In this document: positions 42,226 to 51,701 of the stretch, piece by piece | Numbering within the stretch: position 1 is the first letter of the stretch | Layout of the letters: every line of letters starts with the position of its first letter | Assembly (NCBI GenBank): GCA_934101425.1 | Contig: CAKOQQ010000004.1 | Span: 1 to 64,000, forward strand | DNA from: an uncultured Bacilli bacterium | GTDB lineage: Bacteria > Bacillota_I > Bacilli_A > RF39 > UBA660 | Direction: 5' to 3' | Length of the DNA stretch: 64,000 bases | The notes under the pieces: model-generated | What the model was told of the DNA's origin: nothing | Seen by the model: only the letters and a program-made list of their open reading frames with translations | Database searches by the model: none | Translations under genes and position numbers: made by a program

Positions 42226-43404
42226 ATGGAAAATATTATATTTCATATTGATGTTAATAATGCTTTTTTATCATGGACTGCAGTAAAACTTTTAAATAGT
42301 GGCTATAAATATGATATTAGAAATAGTTATGCTATTATAGGTGGAGATGAAAGTGGTAGACATGGTATTGTTTTAGCTAAAAGTACACCAGCTAAAAAAT
42401 TAGGTATTAAAACCGCAGAAACCATTTATAGTGCTAAAAAGAAATGTAGAGTACTTAAAGTGTATCCGCCTGACTATGAGTTATATAGGCGTATGAGTAA
42501 AAGTTTATTTAATCTTCTTAGTAAATATACTTGCGATATAGAAATAGCTTCTATTGATGAATGTTACCTAGATTATGGTAAAGTTAAAAATTTATATGGC
42601 GATGAAATTTTGTTTGCAGAAAAACTAAAAAAAGAGATTTATGATACTTTGGGATTTACTGTAAATATAGGTATAGCTAATAATAAGTTATGTGCCAAAA
42701 TGGCTTCTGATTTTTCTAAACCAAATAAAATACACACTTTGTATAAAAGTGAAATAGAAACTAAAATGTGGCCTTTAGATGTTGGCGAATTATTTGGCAT
42801 AGGTAAAAAAACAGAAGAAAAATTACATCATATGGGAATTCATACTATACATGATCTTGCTTTTGCTAACGAAAATAAACTAAGTATTACTTTTAAAAAT
42901 ATGGCTAAAAATATGATTGATAGTGCTAATGGTATTGATTCATCTAGAGTAATAACTTATGAAGAAGTAAAAGGTATAGGAAATGAAATTACATTAAGTA
43001 AAGATGTAAGTAATAAATCTGAATTACATAAGTGTTTATTTTCATTAGCAAACAAAGTGGCTTCTAGAATAAGAGGAGAAAATAAATACGCTTATGTGGT
43101 AGTAGTTACCTTAAAAGATACATATTTTAAAAGAAAAAGTCATCAAAAGAAACTTAAGAATGCTACTAATACAGCTAATGAAATATATGAAGTTAGTAAA
43201 AAAATATTTGATGAAATGTGGAATGGGGAACCCGTTAGATTAATTGGTATAAGATTAGATAATTTAGTAGTAAATAATTTTCATCAAGTATCTTTATTTG
43301 AAGAAGTTACCAATAAAGTAGATGATGAAAAATTAGAAAAATTATTAGATAGTTTACAAAAAAAGTATGGTAAAAACGTTATAGATAAAGCTAGTTTAAA
43401 ATAG
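42226..43404 (+). CDS. dinB: Y-family DNA polymerase (DinB/Pol IV-like)
   Basis: A 392-residue translesion polymerase. The first catalytic block is HIDVNNAFLSW, the second SIDECYLDYG with the Asp-Glu pair, then VNIGIANNKLCAKMAS and the helix-hairpin-helix FGIGKKTEEKL near 190. The little-finger domain fills 235-350. A QVSLFEE segment near 350 looks like a beta-clamp binding motif. ImpB/MucB-type fold; the choice between Pol IV and UmuC-like is not settled. It is a single gene with its own promoter and no visible LexA box. Confidence 0.92.
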   Translation: MENIIFHIDVNNAFLSWTAVKLLNSGYKYDIRNSYAIIGGDESGRHGIVLAKSTPAKKLGIKTAETIYSAKKKCRVLKVYPPDYELYRRMSKSLFNLLSKYTCDIEIASIDECYLDYGKVKNLYGDEILFAEKLKKEIYDTLGFTVNIGIANNKLCAKMASDFSKPNKIHTLYKSEIETKMWPLDVGELFGIGKKTEEKLHHMGIHTIHDLAFANENKLSITFKNMAKNMIDSANGIDSSRVITYEEVKGIGNEITLSKDVSNKSELHKCLFSLANKVASRIRGENKYAYVVVVTLKDTYFKRKSHQKKLKNATNTANEIYEVSKKIFDEMWNGEPVRLIGIRLDNLVVNNFHQVSLFEEVTNKVDDEKLEKLLDSLQKKYGKNVIDKASLK

Positions 43405-43541
43405 TTGATATTTATTATAAATATAATATTACTTTTAATTGTTTAAGTAATGATACTGATAATTGTAAAAAAGCATATGATAAGTTATTATCAGATGCTA
43501 ATGATGGATTAAAATTTTCTAATGCAGAGATAATAAAATGA
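43395..43541 (+). pseudogene. Short remnant of an unknown coding sequence
   Basis: About 48 codons stay open and end at TGA 43539-43541, reading LSNDTDNCKKAYDKLL near the middle and ending FSNAEIIK. There is no start codon or ribosome binding site, and a terminator follows at once. It looks like the C-terminal end of a gene lost by deletion. The parent family is not recognised. Confidence 0.35.
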
Positions 43542-43564
43542 TGTCAGCTAATGACATCTTTTTC
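43540..43564 (+). terminator. Terminator upstream of tex
   Basis: GATGTCA pairs with TGACATC around a short loop, followed by TTTTTC. Confidence 0.75.
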
Positions 43565-43570
43565 TTTTGA

Positions 43571-43579
43571 TGTTATAAT
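43571..43579 (+). promoter_or_regulatory. Extended -10 promoter of tex
   Basis: TGTTATAAT ends 16 bases before ATG 43596, with GAGGTG between. Confidence 0.65.
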
Positions 43580-43595
43580 ATAATTGAGGTGCAAA

Positions 43596-45737
43596 ATGAA
43601 CGAAAACATAATTAAAGAAATTAGTGAAGAATTAAAAATTAAAGATGAGCAAGTTAGTAAAACGTTAGAATTACTTATGAATGGTAATACTATACCTTTT
43701 ATTGCTAGATATAGAAAAGAAATGACTGGTGGACTTGATGAAGAACAAATAAGACATATTAGTGAAGTGTATGATTATCAAGTAAATCTGCTTAAAAGAA
43801 AAGAAGATGTAATAAGACTTATAGATGAAAAAGGGCTTCTTACAGAAGAACTTAAAAATACTATAATGGCTGCTACTAAATTAGTTGAAGTAGAAGATTT
43901 ATATAGACCATATAAAGAAAAGAAAAAAACTAAAGCTACTGAAGCTATTAAAAATGGACTTGAACCATTAGCTAAAATAATAATGTCTTTTCCAGCTAAT
44001 GGGGATATTAATACTCTTGCAGAAAAATACATAAATGAAAACGTTAAAACAGTATCTTCTGCTATAGAAGGTGCTAAATACATAATTAGTGAATGGATAA
44101 GCGATAATGCTAGTTATCGTAAATATATAAGAAAAACAACTTATTTTGAAGGAATTATTAAATCAACAGTAAAGGATAAAGAAAAAGACGTTGATCATGT
44201 TTATGAGATGTATTATGATTTTTCTGAACCTGTAAGATTTATTAAATCACATAGAGTACTAGCTATAAATAGAGGAGAAGCTAATAAAATACTTAGTGTA
44301 AGTATTATAGTTGATACTGATAAAATTATTAAATATTTAGAAGATAAGATAATTAAAAAAGAATCATTTGTTAATCCTTATATAAAGGAAGCTATTTTAG
44401 ATAGTTATAAAAGACTTATTAGTCCATCTATCGAAAGAGAGATAAGAAGTGAATTAAAGGAAAAAGCCGAAGAAGTTGCTATTGATAATTTTGGCAAAAA
44501 CTTAGAAAAATTATTACTTACTCCACCTATGAAAGAAAAGATGGTATTAGGTTTTGATCCTGCTTATCGTACTGGTTGTAAATTAGCTGTAATTGATAAA
44601 ACTGGTAAAAAAATAGATATAAGAGTAATATATCCACATGAACCAAGAAATGAAAAAGTATATAGCAAAAAAGTTTTACTTGATTTAATAAAAGAGTATA
44701 ATATTGATATTATTGCTATTGGTAATGGCACAGCTTCTAGAGAAAGTGAAGAATTTGTAGCAGATGTAATTAAAGAATCTGATAAGAAAGTAGAATATAT
44801 TATTGTTAATGAAGCTGGTGCAAGTGTTTATTCTGCTTCTAAACTAGCAATTAGTGAATTTCCAGATTTACATGTAGAAGAAAGAAGTGCTATTAGTATT
44901 GGTAGAAGACTTCAAGATCCATTAGCAGAACTTGTAAAAATTGATCCAGAAAGTATTGGTGTAGGATTATATCAACATGATGTATCAGATAAAAGATTAT
45001 CAGAATCATTAGATTTTGTTGTTAGTAAAGCCGTTAATCAAGTTGGAGTTAATATTAATACAGCATCTGCATCATTATTAAAATATGTTTCTGGTGTTAA
45101 TAAAAAAGTAATAGATAAAATATTAGATTATAGAGATAATAAAGGTAAGATCAATTCTAGAAAAGAACTAGAAAAGTTATTATCAGATAAAGTGTATGAA
45201 CAAGCAATTGGTTTTTTAAGAATAGTAGATGGTGATAATATACTTGATGGAACATCTATTCACCCAGAAAGTTATAATACTGCTTTGAAATTATTAGATG
45301 AACTAGGCTATACTGTATGCGATATTGGTACAAGTTCGTTGGTAGAAAAATTAGATAATATTGATTTATCTACTTATAAAGATAAATTAAATACTGATAT
45401 TTATACATTAGAAGATATTGTATCAAGCTTAAAGAAACCATCTAGAGATCCTCGTGATGAAATGCCTAAACCTATATTAAAAAGTGATGTAATGCATTTA
45501 GAAGATTTAAAGAAAGGTATGAAGTTAGAGGGAACAGTAAGAAATGTAGCTCCTTTTGGAGTGTTTGTAGATGTTGGACTTCATAATGATGGGTTAATAC
45601 ATATTTCTAAATTAAGTGATCATTTTGTAAAAGATCCAATGGAAATAGTTAGTGTAGGAGATATTGTTACTTGTTATGTAGATGATATATTATTAGATAA
45701 AAAGAAAGTGAGTTTGAGTTTAATCGAACCCAAGTAG
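43596..45737 (+). CDS. tex: Tex family nucleic-acid-binding protein
   Basis: A 713-residue transcription accessory protein. The plan is an N-terminal helical domain (with IPFIARYRKEMTGGLDE), a YqgF/RNase H-like domain near 320-440 (VLGFDPAYRTGCKLAVID), helix-hairpin-helix repeats (near 480-550) and a C-terminal S1 RNA-binding domain (about 635-710, GTVRNVAPFGVFVDVG). Tex proteins bind RNA and affect transcription and translation of toxin and stress genes in pathogens; the exact role is unsettled. ATG 43596 is preferred to TTG 43584 because GAGGTG lies between them. Confidence 0.95.
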   Translation: MNENIIKEISEELKIKDEQVSKTLELLMNGNTIPFIARYRKEMTGGLDEEQIRHISEVYDYQVNLLKRKEDVIRLIDEKGLLTEELKNTIMAATKLVEVEDLYRPYKEKKKTKATEAIKNGLEPLAKIIMSFPANGDINTLAEKYINENVKTVSSAIEGAKYIISEWISDNASYRKYIRKTTYFEGIIKSTVKDKEKDVDHVYEMYYDFSEPVRFIKSHRVLAINRGEANKILSVSIIVDTDKIIKYLEDKIIKKESFVNPYIKEAILDSYKRLISPSIEREIRSELKEKAEEVAIDNFGKNLEKLLLTPPMKEKMVLGFDPAYRTGCKLAVIDKTGKKIDIRVIYPHEPRNEKVYSKKVLLDLIKEYNIDIIAIGNGTASRESEEFVADVIKESDKKVEYIIVNEAGASVYSASKLAISEFPDLHVEERSAISIGRRLQDPLAELVKIDPESIGVGLYQHDVSDKRLSESLDFVVSKAVNQVGVNINTASASLLKYVSGVNKKVIDKILDYRDNKGKINSRKELEKLLSDKVYEQAIGFLRIVDGDNILDGTSIHPESYNTALKLLDELGYTVCDIGTSSLVEKLDNIDLSTYKDKLNTDIYTLEDIVSSLKKPSRDPRDEMPKPILKSDVMHLEDLKKGMKLEGTVRNVAPFGVFVDVGLHNDGLIHISKLSDHFVKDPMEIVSVGDIVTCYVDDILLDKKKVSLSLIEPK

Positions 45738-45744
45738 GTGAATT

Positions 45745-46431
45745 ATGAGATATGAATTAGTATTATTTAAAAATAATAGTGAGGAAGTAGTTAGTTTTAC
45801 TATAAATGGTAAAGAAACTACTAAAGTAGGATTAAATTTTCTTGATGTTATGACTACTAATTTTGAAAATGAAGCTGAACTTTTAAGATTCTTAAAAAGA
45901 AGTGGATATGATACTAGTGATGTTACTCGTGTTAGAATTAGATATGTATATGATAAAAAAGATATTACTTTAGATGTTTGTTATATGGAAGACGCTATGT
46001 TTTCTAAAGAAAGAGAAAAATTTGATTATGATGACCCATCTTATAAAAAATTTACATCTGATTTTATATCATCACTTCGTGACGGAAAATTTGTTCGTTA
46101 TTTAAAAGAAGCTAAAAATGAAGGTGGAAATATCATTTATTCTTCATTAAGTGACGTAATAGATGATTATACTTATGGTGATAGAGAAACTAGCCCTAAT
46201 CCTATAAGAAGTAATTTAACTAATTATAAACAATTAAGAGATGTATATTTTTTAACTAAAAAATATCGTGTAAAAGAATTTAAAAATGAACATAGATTTA
46301 ATCCTTATTCTTCATTAGAAGAAGAGATGAGTTATCAAGAATATCTAGATAATTTACCTGGAGAATATGAAGAAGAAAAACATGAAAGGATAAAGGTACC
46401 TATTCTAAAGAAAAATGAAAGAAAGAATTAA
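45745..46431 (+). CDS. Unknown cytoplasmic protein between tex and the recombinase gene
   Basis: A 228-residue protein with no recognised family. The first 80 residues look like an alpha/beta domain. The later part is charged, with SPNPIRSNLTNYKQLRDVYF and an acidic, Glu-rich region before a basic tail (KKNERKN). No signal peptide or membrane segment. TAGGTGA overlaps the tex stop, and the gene overlaps the recombinase by 17 bases, so all three are on one mRNA. Confidence 0.65.
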   Translation: MRYELVLFKNNSEEVVSFTINGKETTKVGLNFLDVMTTNFENEAELLRFLKRSGYDTSDVTRVRIRYVYDKKDITLDVCYMEDAMFSKEREKFDYDDPSYKKFTSDFISSLRDGKFVRYLKEAKNEGGNIIYSSLSDVIDDYTYGDRETSPNPIRSNLTNYKQLRDVYFLTKKYRVKEFKNEHRFNPYSSLEEEMSYQEYLDNLPGEYEEEKHERIKVPILKKNERKN

Positions 46432-47278
46432 TGAATTTAAATCTTATTTAATGTATGAAAAGATGTTTTCATCTAATACAGTTAATAGTTATGTAAGGGA
46501 TTTAGAAGAGTTTAATTCTTTTCTAGAATCCGAATACATAAAGCATGTTACATATAAAGATATAAGATCTTATTTAGCTCATATGTATAATAAAAAATAT
46601 TCAAGTAGAACTATTAGCAGAAAGTTAAGTGCTATAAGAAGTTTTTATAAATATGAAGTAAATAAAGGAGTAATAAGAGATAATCCTTGTTTACTTATAT
46701 CAAATCCAAAGGTAGAAAAGAAATTACCTAATTATTTAAGTTACAATGAAATAGAAACGATGTTAGAAGTACCTGATACTTTTAAAAATAATTCTTTAAG
46801 AGATAAACTTATAATAGAAATATTATATTCTACAGGAATTCGTGTTAGTGAACTTGTTAATATTAAAGTAAAAGATATTGATTTTTATAATAATCAAATT
46901 CTAATATTAGGTAAAGGTAATAAAGAGAGATATGTTATATTTGGCAATACATTAAAAGATATGTTAAAAGAATACATATCTATAAAAAGTGATAGCGAAT
47001 ACTTGATAACTAATAAATACAATAAAAAGATGAGTACTAGAAGTATTGAAGAAATTGTAAAAAAAATAGTTAAGATCGATGGCATTAAAAACAAAGTTAC
47101 ACCACATACTATTAGACATACTTTTGCTACTCACATGTTAAATGAAGGGGCTGATTTAAGGGTTGTTCAAGAACTTTTAGGTCATGAAAATTTAAAGACT
47201 ACAGAGGTATATACTCATGTATCTAATGAAAGACTTAGATCTGTATATTTAAGTAGTCATCCAAGAGCTAAAAAATAA
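46415..47278 (+). CDS. xerD: XerD-like tyrosine recombinase
   Basis: A 287-residue tyrosine recombinase of the Xer type that resolves chromosome dimers at dif. The SAM-like N-terminal core-binding domain (1-90) is followed by the catalytic domain. Catalytic residues are the Arg in TGIRVSELV, the Lys in GKGNKERYV, HTIRHTFATHML (His and Arg), the His of LGHENLKTTE and the nucleophile in VYTHVSNERLRSVYL. The ending HPRAKK is typical of XerD. No mobile-element genes flank it and it is read with tex, so a housekeeping role is more likely than a phage integrase. Confidence 0.88.
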   Translation: MKERINEFKSYLMYEKMFSSNTVNSYVRDLEEFNSFLESEYIKHVTYKDIRSYLAHMYNKKYSSRTISRKLSAIRSFYKYEVNKGVIRDNPCLLISNPKVEKKLPNYLSYNEIETMLEVPDTFKNNSLRDKLIIEILYSTGIRVSELVNIKVKDIDFYNNQILILGKGNKERYVIFGNTLKDMLKEYISIKSDSEYLITNKYNKKMSTRSIEEIVKKIVKIDGIKNKVTPHTIRHTFATHMLNEGADLRVVQELLGHENLKTTEVYTHVSNERLRSVYLSSHPRAKK

Positions 47279-47281
47279 TGT

Positions 47282-47310
47282 AAAAAAGTGAGTAAATACT
47301 TGCTTTTTTT
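47282..47310 (+). terminator. Terminator after the Xer gene
   Basis: AAAAAAGTGAGTA pairs with TACTTGCTTTTTT with G-T pairs, followed by further T. Confidence 0.65.
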
Positions 47311-47354
47311 CGTATATTTTTATATAATTTTAATGTTAATAGTAAGGAGGATTT

Positions 47355-49982
47355 ATGACAAAATATGTTTATGCCTTTAGTGAAGGCAACAAAGATATGA
47401 GAGAACTATTAGGTGGCAAAGGTGCAAACTTAGCCGAAATGACTGGTATTGGTCTTCCAGTACCTAGAGGGTTTACTGTAACAACAGAAGCTTGTAACAA
47501 ATATTATGATGATAATGAAACAATTAGTGAAGAAGTAAAAAATCAAATATTTGAAAAATTAGAAGAACTAGAAAATATTACTGGTAAAAAACTAGGTGAT
47601 TATTCTAATCCTCTTCTTGTTAGTGTAAGAAGTGGTGCAAGAGCATCTATGCCAGGTATGATGGATACAGTATTAAATTTAGGTTTAAATGATGAGGTGG
47701 CAAAAGGTTTTGCTGAAAGTACAAAAAATCCTAGATTTACTTATGATTCATATAGAAGATTTATTCAAATGTTTGCAGATGTAGTAAAGGGTTATCCTAA
47801 AGCATCTTTTGAAAGACTATTAGATGAAATAAAAGAAGCAAAAGGTGCAAAATATGATACTGATTTAACTGCAGATGATATGTTTGAAGTAACAACTAAA
47901 TTTAAAGAAGTATATAAAGAATTAGCTGGAGTAGATTTTCCACAAGATCCAAAAGAACAATTAATTGAAGCAGTTACTGCAGTATTTAGAAGTTGGAATA
48001 ATGAAAGAGCTATTTTCTATAGAAAAATGAATGATATTCCAGGTAGTTGGGGTACTGCTGTAAACGTTCAAGAAATGGTATATGGTAATAGAGGAGATGA
48101 CTGTGGAACTGGTGTAGCTTTCACAAGAAACCCTGCTACAGGTGAAAATAAATTATATGGTGAATATTTAATTAATGCTCAAGGAGAAGACGTAGTTGCT
48201 GGTATTAGAACTCCACAACCTATTTCTACTTTAGCGGATGTTATGCCAGAAGTTTATGAACAATTTAGTACAATTGCTAAAACACTAGAAAACCATTATA
48301 AAGATATGCAAGATATGGAATTTACTATTGAAAATGGTAAGTTATTCATGCTTCAAACTAGAAATGGTAAAAGAACTGCACAAGCTGCTTTAAAAGTAGC
48401 TGTAGATATGGTTAACGAAGGAATGTTAACTAAAGAAGAAGCATTATTAAAAGTTGACCCAAAACAATTAGATCAATTATTACATCCAAACTTTGATGCT
48501 GAATCACTTAAAAGTGCTACAGTAATTGCTACAGGTCTTGCTGCATCTCCAGGAGCTGGAACTGGTAAAATTTATTTTACTGCTGAAGATGTTACAGCTG
48601 CTAAAAAAAGAGGAGAAAAAGTATTACTTGTTAGACTTGAAACATCACCAGAAGATATTGAAGGTATGAATAATGCTGAAGGTATCTTAACTATTCGTGG
48701 TGGTATGACTTCACATGCTGCAGTAGTTGCTCGTGGTATGGGTAGATGCTGTGTATCTGGTTGTGGAGAACTTAAGATTGATGAAGAAGCTAAAACTATT
48801 ACTACAAAAGATGGTAGAGTATTTAAAGAAGGAGATTATATGTCTTTAGATGGTTCTACAGGTAATGTTTATGGCGAAGAAATTAAAACAGTTGAACCAG
48901 AAATTGGCGGAGACTTTGGAACATTCATGGGATGGGCTGACGAAGTTAGAAGCTTAAAAGTTAGAACAAATGCTGATACTCCAAGAGATGCTAAACAAGC
49001 TCGTAAATTTGGAGCAGAAGGAATTGGTTTATGCAGAACAGAACACATGTTCTTTGAAGAAGATAGAATCTTTAACTTTAGAAGAATGATTGCTGCTGAA
49101 TCATTAGAACAAAGAGAAGAAGCATTGGAAAAGATATTACCATATCAAAGAGCAGACTTTGAACAATTATTTGAAGCTATGGAAGGAGATCCAGTAATTA
49201 TTCGTTACCTAGACCCACCTTTACATGAATTCTTACCTCATACTGATGAAGAAATAAGACCTCTTGCTGAATCACTTGGTATGACATTTGAAGCTTTAAA
49301 AGCTAGAGTAGAAAGTCTAAAAGAATTCAACCCTATGATGGGACATAGAGGATGCCGTCTAGCTATTACTTATCCAGAAATTGCTAGAATGCAAACAAGA
49401 GCTGTAATTGAAGCTGCAATTAATGTAACTAAAAAAGGTTTAGAAGTAGAACCTGAAATAATGATTCCACTTGTAGGTGATGTAGCAGAACTTAAATATG
49501 TTAAGAAAATTGTAACAGAAACAGCTGATCAAATTATTAAAGAAAATAATGTTAACTTAAAATACCAAGTAGGTACTATGATTGAAATTCCAAGAGCTGC
49601 AATTTTAGCTGATGAAATAGCTAAAGAAGCTGAATTCTTCAGTTTTGGTACAAACGATTTAACACAAATGACATTTGGTTTCTCTAGAGATGATGCTGGT
49701 AAATTCTTAGATGACTATTATAAAAAAGGAATCTTTGAATCAGATCCATTTGCTAAATTAGATCAAAATGGTGTTGGTAAGTTAGTTAAAGTAGCTGCAA
49801 AATTAGGTAGAGAAACAAGACCTGAATTAAGTTTAGGTATTTGTGGAGAACATGGTGGAGAACCAAGTAGCGTAGAATTCTGCCATAATGTAGGATTAGA
49901 CTATGTATCTTGTTCACCATTTAGAGTTCCACTTGCTAGATTAGCTGCTGCACAAGCTGCTGTAAAAAATCCAAGAAACTAA
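47355..49982 (+). CDS. ppdK: Pyruvate, phosphate dikinase
   Basis: An 875-residue enzyme interconverting pyruvate, ATP and Pi with PEP, AMP and PPi. In anaerobes it often runs toward pyruvate and ATP in glycolysis. The nucleotide-binding domain starts with GGKGANLAEMT. The swivelling phosphohistidine domain has GGMTSHAAVVARGMG (near 455). The PEP/pyruvate barrel has RTEHMFFEEDRI, MGHRGCRLA, SFGTNDLTQM and LGICGEHGGEPSS. Length is standard. AAGGAGG precedes ATG 47355. Codon use is richer in the better-read codons than in neighbouring genes, which fits strong expression. Single gene with its own terminator. Confidence 0.98.
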   Translation: MTKYVYAFSEGNKDMRELLGGKGANLAEMTGIGLPVPRGFTVTTEACNKYYDDNETISEEVKNQIFEKLEELENITGKKLGDYSNPLLVSVRSGARASMPGMMDTVLNLGLNDEVAKGFAESTKNPRFTYDSYRRFIQMFADVVKGYPKASFERLLDEIKEAKGAKYDTDLTADDMFEVTTKFKEVYKELAGVDFPQDPKEQLIEAVTAVFRSWNNERAIFYRKMNDIPGSWGTAVNVQEMVYGNRGDDCGTGVAFTRNPATGENKLYGEYLINAQGEDVVAGIRTPQPISTLADVMPEVYEQFSTIAKTLENHYKDMQDMEFTIENGKLFMLQTRNGKRTAQAALKVAVDMVNEGMLTKEEALLKVDPKQLDQLLHPNFDAESLKSATVIATGLAASPGAGTGKIYFTAEDVTAAKKRGEKVLLVRLETSPEDIEGMNNAEGILTIRGGMTSHAAVVARGMGRCCVSGCGELKIDEEAKTITTKDGRVFKEGDYMSLDGSTGNVYGEEIKTVEPEIGGDFGTFMGWADEVRSLKVRTNADTPRDAKQARKFGAEGIGLCRTEHMFFEEDRIFNFRRMIAAESLEQREEALEKILPYQRADFEQLFEAMEGDPVIIRYLDPPLHEFLPHTDEEIRPLAESLGMTFEALKARVESLKEFNPMMGHRGCRLAITYPEIARMQTRAVIEAAINVTKKGLEVEPEIMIPLVGDVAELKYVKKIVTETADQIIKENNVNLKYQVGTMIEIPRAAILADEIAKEAEFFSFGTNDLTQMTFGFSRDDAGKFLDDYYKKGIFESDPFAKLDQNGVGKLVKVAAKLGRETRPELSLGICGEHGGEPSSVEFCHNVGLDYVSCSPFRVPLARLAAAQAAVKNPRN

Positions 49983-49987
49983 TATTT

Positions 49988-50018
49988 AAAAACTAAGATA
50001 AAATATCTTAGTTTTTTT
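49988..50018 (+). terminator. Terminator of ppdK
   Basis: AAAAACTAAGATA pairs with TATCTTAGTTTTT, followed by T residues. Confidence 0.85.
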
Positions 50019-50053
50019 GTTAATGTAATTAAGTAGAATTAATTATACTTATT

Positions 50054-50062
50054 TGATATAAT
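50054..50062 (+). promoter_or_regulatory. Extended -10 promoter of the 50078 gene
   Basis: TGATATAAT ends 15 bases before ATG 50078, with AGGTGAT between. Confidence 0.6.
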
Positions 50063-50077
50063 ATAATAGGTGATAGA

Positions 50078-50623
50078 ATGAAAGAACATATTTTTACCAT
50101 TATAATAATTTTAATAATCTTTATTCCTGTTTTTATGCTTATAAAACATTCATGTTATCCAATAAAGACATTACCAGCTATTTTACTTACCCCACTTTCA
50201 ATTGCTACTTGTGGAATTACTATAGTAATATATAAATTTATTAAAGGACAATATGGAGTAACTAGCACTACTAATTATAGTTCATATGAGTCTAATAATT
50301 ACTATGAACCTATAGAAGAAAAGAAAGAAGAAAAGAAAAAAGTGGCTCGCTCTTATACTGATAATTTTGGTAAAACTACCTTTTATGATGATACTGGTAA
50401 TATTATAGGTGAAGGTTATACTGATGCATCTGGTAAAACTAGATATAAAGATTCTAATTCTAATTATGTTGGTGAAAGTCATGATAATGGCATGGGCGAT
50501 AGTATTTATACTTCTAAAGATGGTAATGTAGTAACTAACACTACTAATTATTTAGGCGATAATAATTTTAGTGATGGGACTACAACTACTTCTGATAAGT
50601 TTGGAAATAAATATTATCATTAG
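50078..50623 (+). CDS. Membrane protein with C-terminal DxxG repeat tail
   Basis: A 181-residue protein with two hydrophobic segments (about 5-22 and 31-50). A charged linker (EEKKEEKKK near 88) is followed by a tail of roughly 15-residue repeats of the form FYDDTGNIIGEGYTD, RYKDSNSNYVGES, IYTSKDGNVV. The repeats resemble the short beta-hairpin units of Rhs/MORN-like proteins, but no family can be assigned. Function unknown; the tail probably faces the cytoplasm or outside depending on hairpin topology. Single gene with promoter and terminator. Confidence 0.65.
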   Translation: MKEHIFTIIIILIIFIPVFMLIKHSCYPIKTLPAILLTPLSIATCGITIVIYKFIKGQYGVTSTTNYSSYESNNYYEPIEEKKEEKKKVARSYTDNFGKTTFYDDTGNIIGEGYTDASGKTRYKDSNSNYVGESHDNGMGDSIYTSKDGNVVTNTTNYLGDNNFSDGTTTTSDKFGNKYYH

Positions 50624-50631
50624 TATAATAA

Positions 50632-50655
50632 AGCTAAGACATTGTCTTAGTTTTT
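50632..50655 (+). terminator. Terminator after the 50078 gene
   Basis: AGCTAAGACA pairs with TGTCTTAGTT, followed by TTTTA. Confidence 0.75.
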
Positions 50656-50673
50656 ATAAATGATGGTGATAAA

Positions 50674-50937
50674 ATGAATAAATATATATTATTATACTTG
50701 ATTATAATAAATATAATTACATTTATTATATTTGGTTTAGATAAGTTATTAGCGGTATTAAATAAAAATAGAATAAGTGAAAGAGTTTTATTATATTTAT
50801 CTATTATAGGTGGTTGTTTTTTAGAATTTTTAAGTATGTTTATATTTAAGCATAAAATAAGAAAAAAGAAATTTTATATAGTTAATATAATATTTATAAT
50901 AATATATTTAGTAATAATTAAGTTGGAGATATTATGA
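50674..50937 (+). CDS. DUF1294 family membrane protein
   Basis: An 87-residue protein with three membrane segments. It keeps the DUF1294 pattern: FGLDKLLA near residue 20, RISERVLLYLSIIGG, and a HKIRKKKF stretch near 66. Function of the family is unknown. GGTGAT precedes ATG 50674, and its end overlaps the ylmH start by four bases (ATGA). Confidence 0.8.
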   Translation: MNKYILLYLIIINIITFIIFGLDKLLAVLNKNRISERVLLYLSIIGGCFLEFLSMFIFKHKIRKKKFYIVNIIFIIIYLVIIKLEIL

Positions 50938-51662
50938 AATACGATACATATAAACAAGATAAAATATTAAGAGATAATGTATTAGATAAATATTATTCTT
51001 ATTTATCTAATAAGAGAAAAATTAGTACTAATTTTTTTAATAGTTTTGATATAGATAAAATTACTAGGTTTTTAGATAATAAAAATATAGAATATGGGGT
51101 ATATGACAAATATCCTTTTTTAGAAAAAAAGATAATATATTTTGGAGAATATGATAATTATATAACTATATTTAAAGCTAAAAAGTCTGATAAGATAAAA
51201 CATTCTAATATACTTGGAACATTATTTTCTTTAGGACTTACTGATGATGTAATAGGGGATATTATAGTAATGGATGATTATTTTTATCTTACTACCTTAA
51301 CTCGCTTAAGTAGTTTTATAAAAAATAATTTAACCATTATAAATGGTGAGAGGATAGAACTTTTAGAAGACACTGATATAGTATTAAACAAAGATAGATT
51401 TTTAAAAATGAAATTATTAGTATCTAGTATGAGAGTAGATACTATAGTTAGTAAAATAACAAATACAAATAGACTAAAAGTTAATTCTATGATAAAAGAT
51501 AATATTATTCTTGTTAATTACAATACTGTTAAAAGTAGCAGCTTAATACTTAAAAATAATGATATCTTATCTATAAGAAAATATGGAAAATATATTATCA
51601 AAAATATAATAGGTACTACTAAGAAAAATAATTTAGTATTAGAAATAGAAAAATATATATAA
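50934..51662 (+). CDS. ylmH: S4-domain RNA-binding protein YlmH
   Basis: A 242-residue protein of the YlmH family, with an S4 RNA-binding domain at its C-terminus (about 165-225, SMRVDTIVSKITNTNRLKVN). In Bacillus it is linked to ribosome rescue and lies in the division cluster. The middle has the typical SNILGTLFSLGLTDDVIGDI stretch, and the end has GTTKKNNLVLEI. Here it is away from sepF and divIVA and coupled instead to the DUF1294 gene. The lone 5S rRNA gene follows. Confidence 0.88.
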   Translation: MKYDTYKQDKILRDNVLDKYYSYLSNKRKISTNFFNSFDIDKITRFLDNKNIEYGVYDKYPFLEKKIIYFGEYDNYITIFKAKKSDKIKHSNILGTLFSLGLTDDVIGDIIVMDDYFYLTTLTRLSSFIKNNLTIINGERIELLEDTDIVLNKDRFLKMKLLVSSMRVDTIVSKITNTNRLKVNSMIKDNIILVNYNTVKSSSLILKNNDILSIRKYGKYIIKNIIGTTKKNNLVLEIEKYI

Positions 51663-51666
51663 GTAC

Positions 51667-51695
51667 TTGATTTATTTTTAAATTTGATATATTAT
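51667..51695 (+). promoter_or_regulatory. Possible promoter of the 5S rRNA gene
   Basis: -35 TTGATT (51667-51672), a 17-base spacer and -10 TATTAT (51690-51695), seven bases before the mature 5S end. The overlapping TGATATATT could serve as an extended -10 instead. Confidence 0.45.
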
Positions 51696-51701
51696 TAATT
51701 T

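Noticed and set aside
43778..44083. 101-codon minus-strand frame inside tex
   Set aside because: Antisense shadow without ribosome binding site; Tex motifs on the + strand are continuous.
46415..47278. Phage or integron integrase
   Set aside because: XerD-like ending, operon with tex and absence of att repeats or phage genes favour a housekeeping recombinase.
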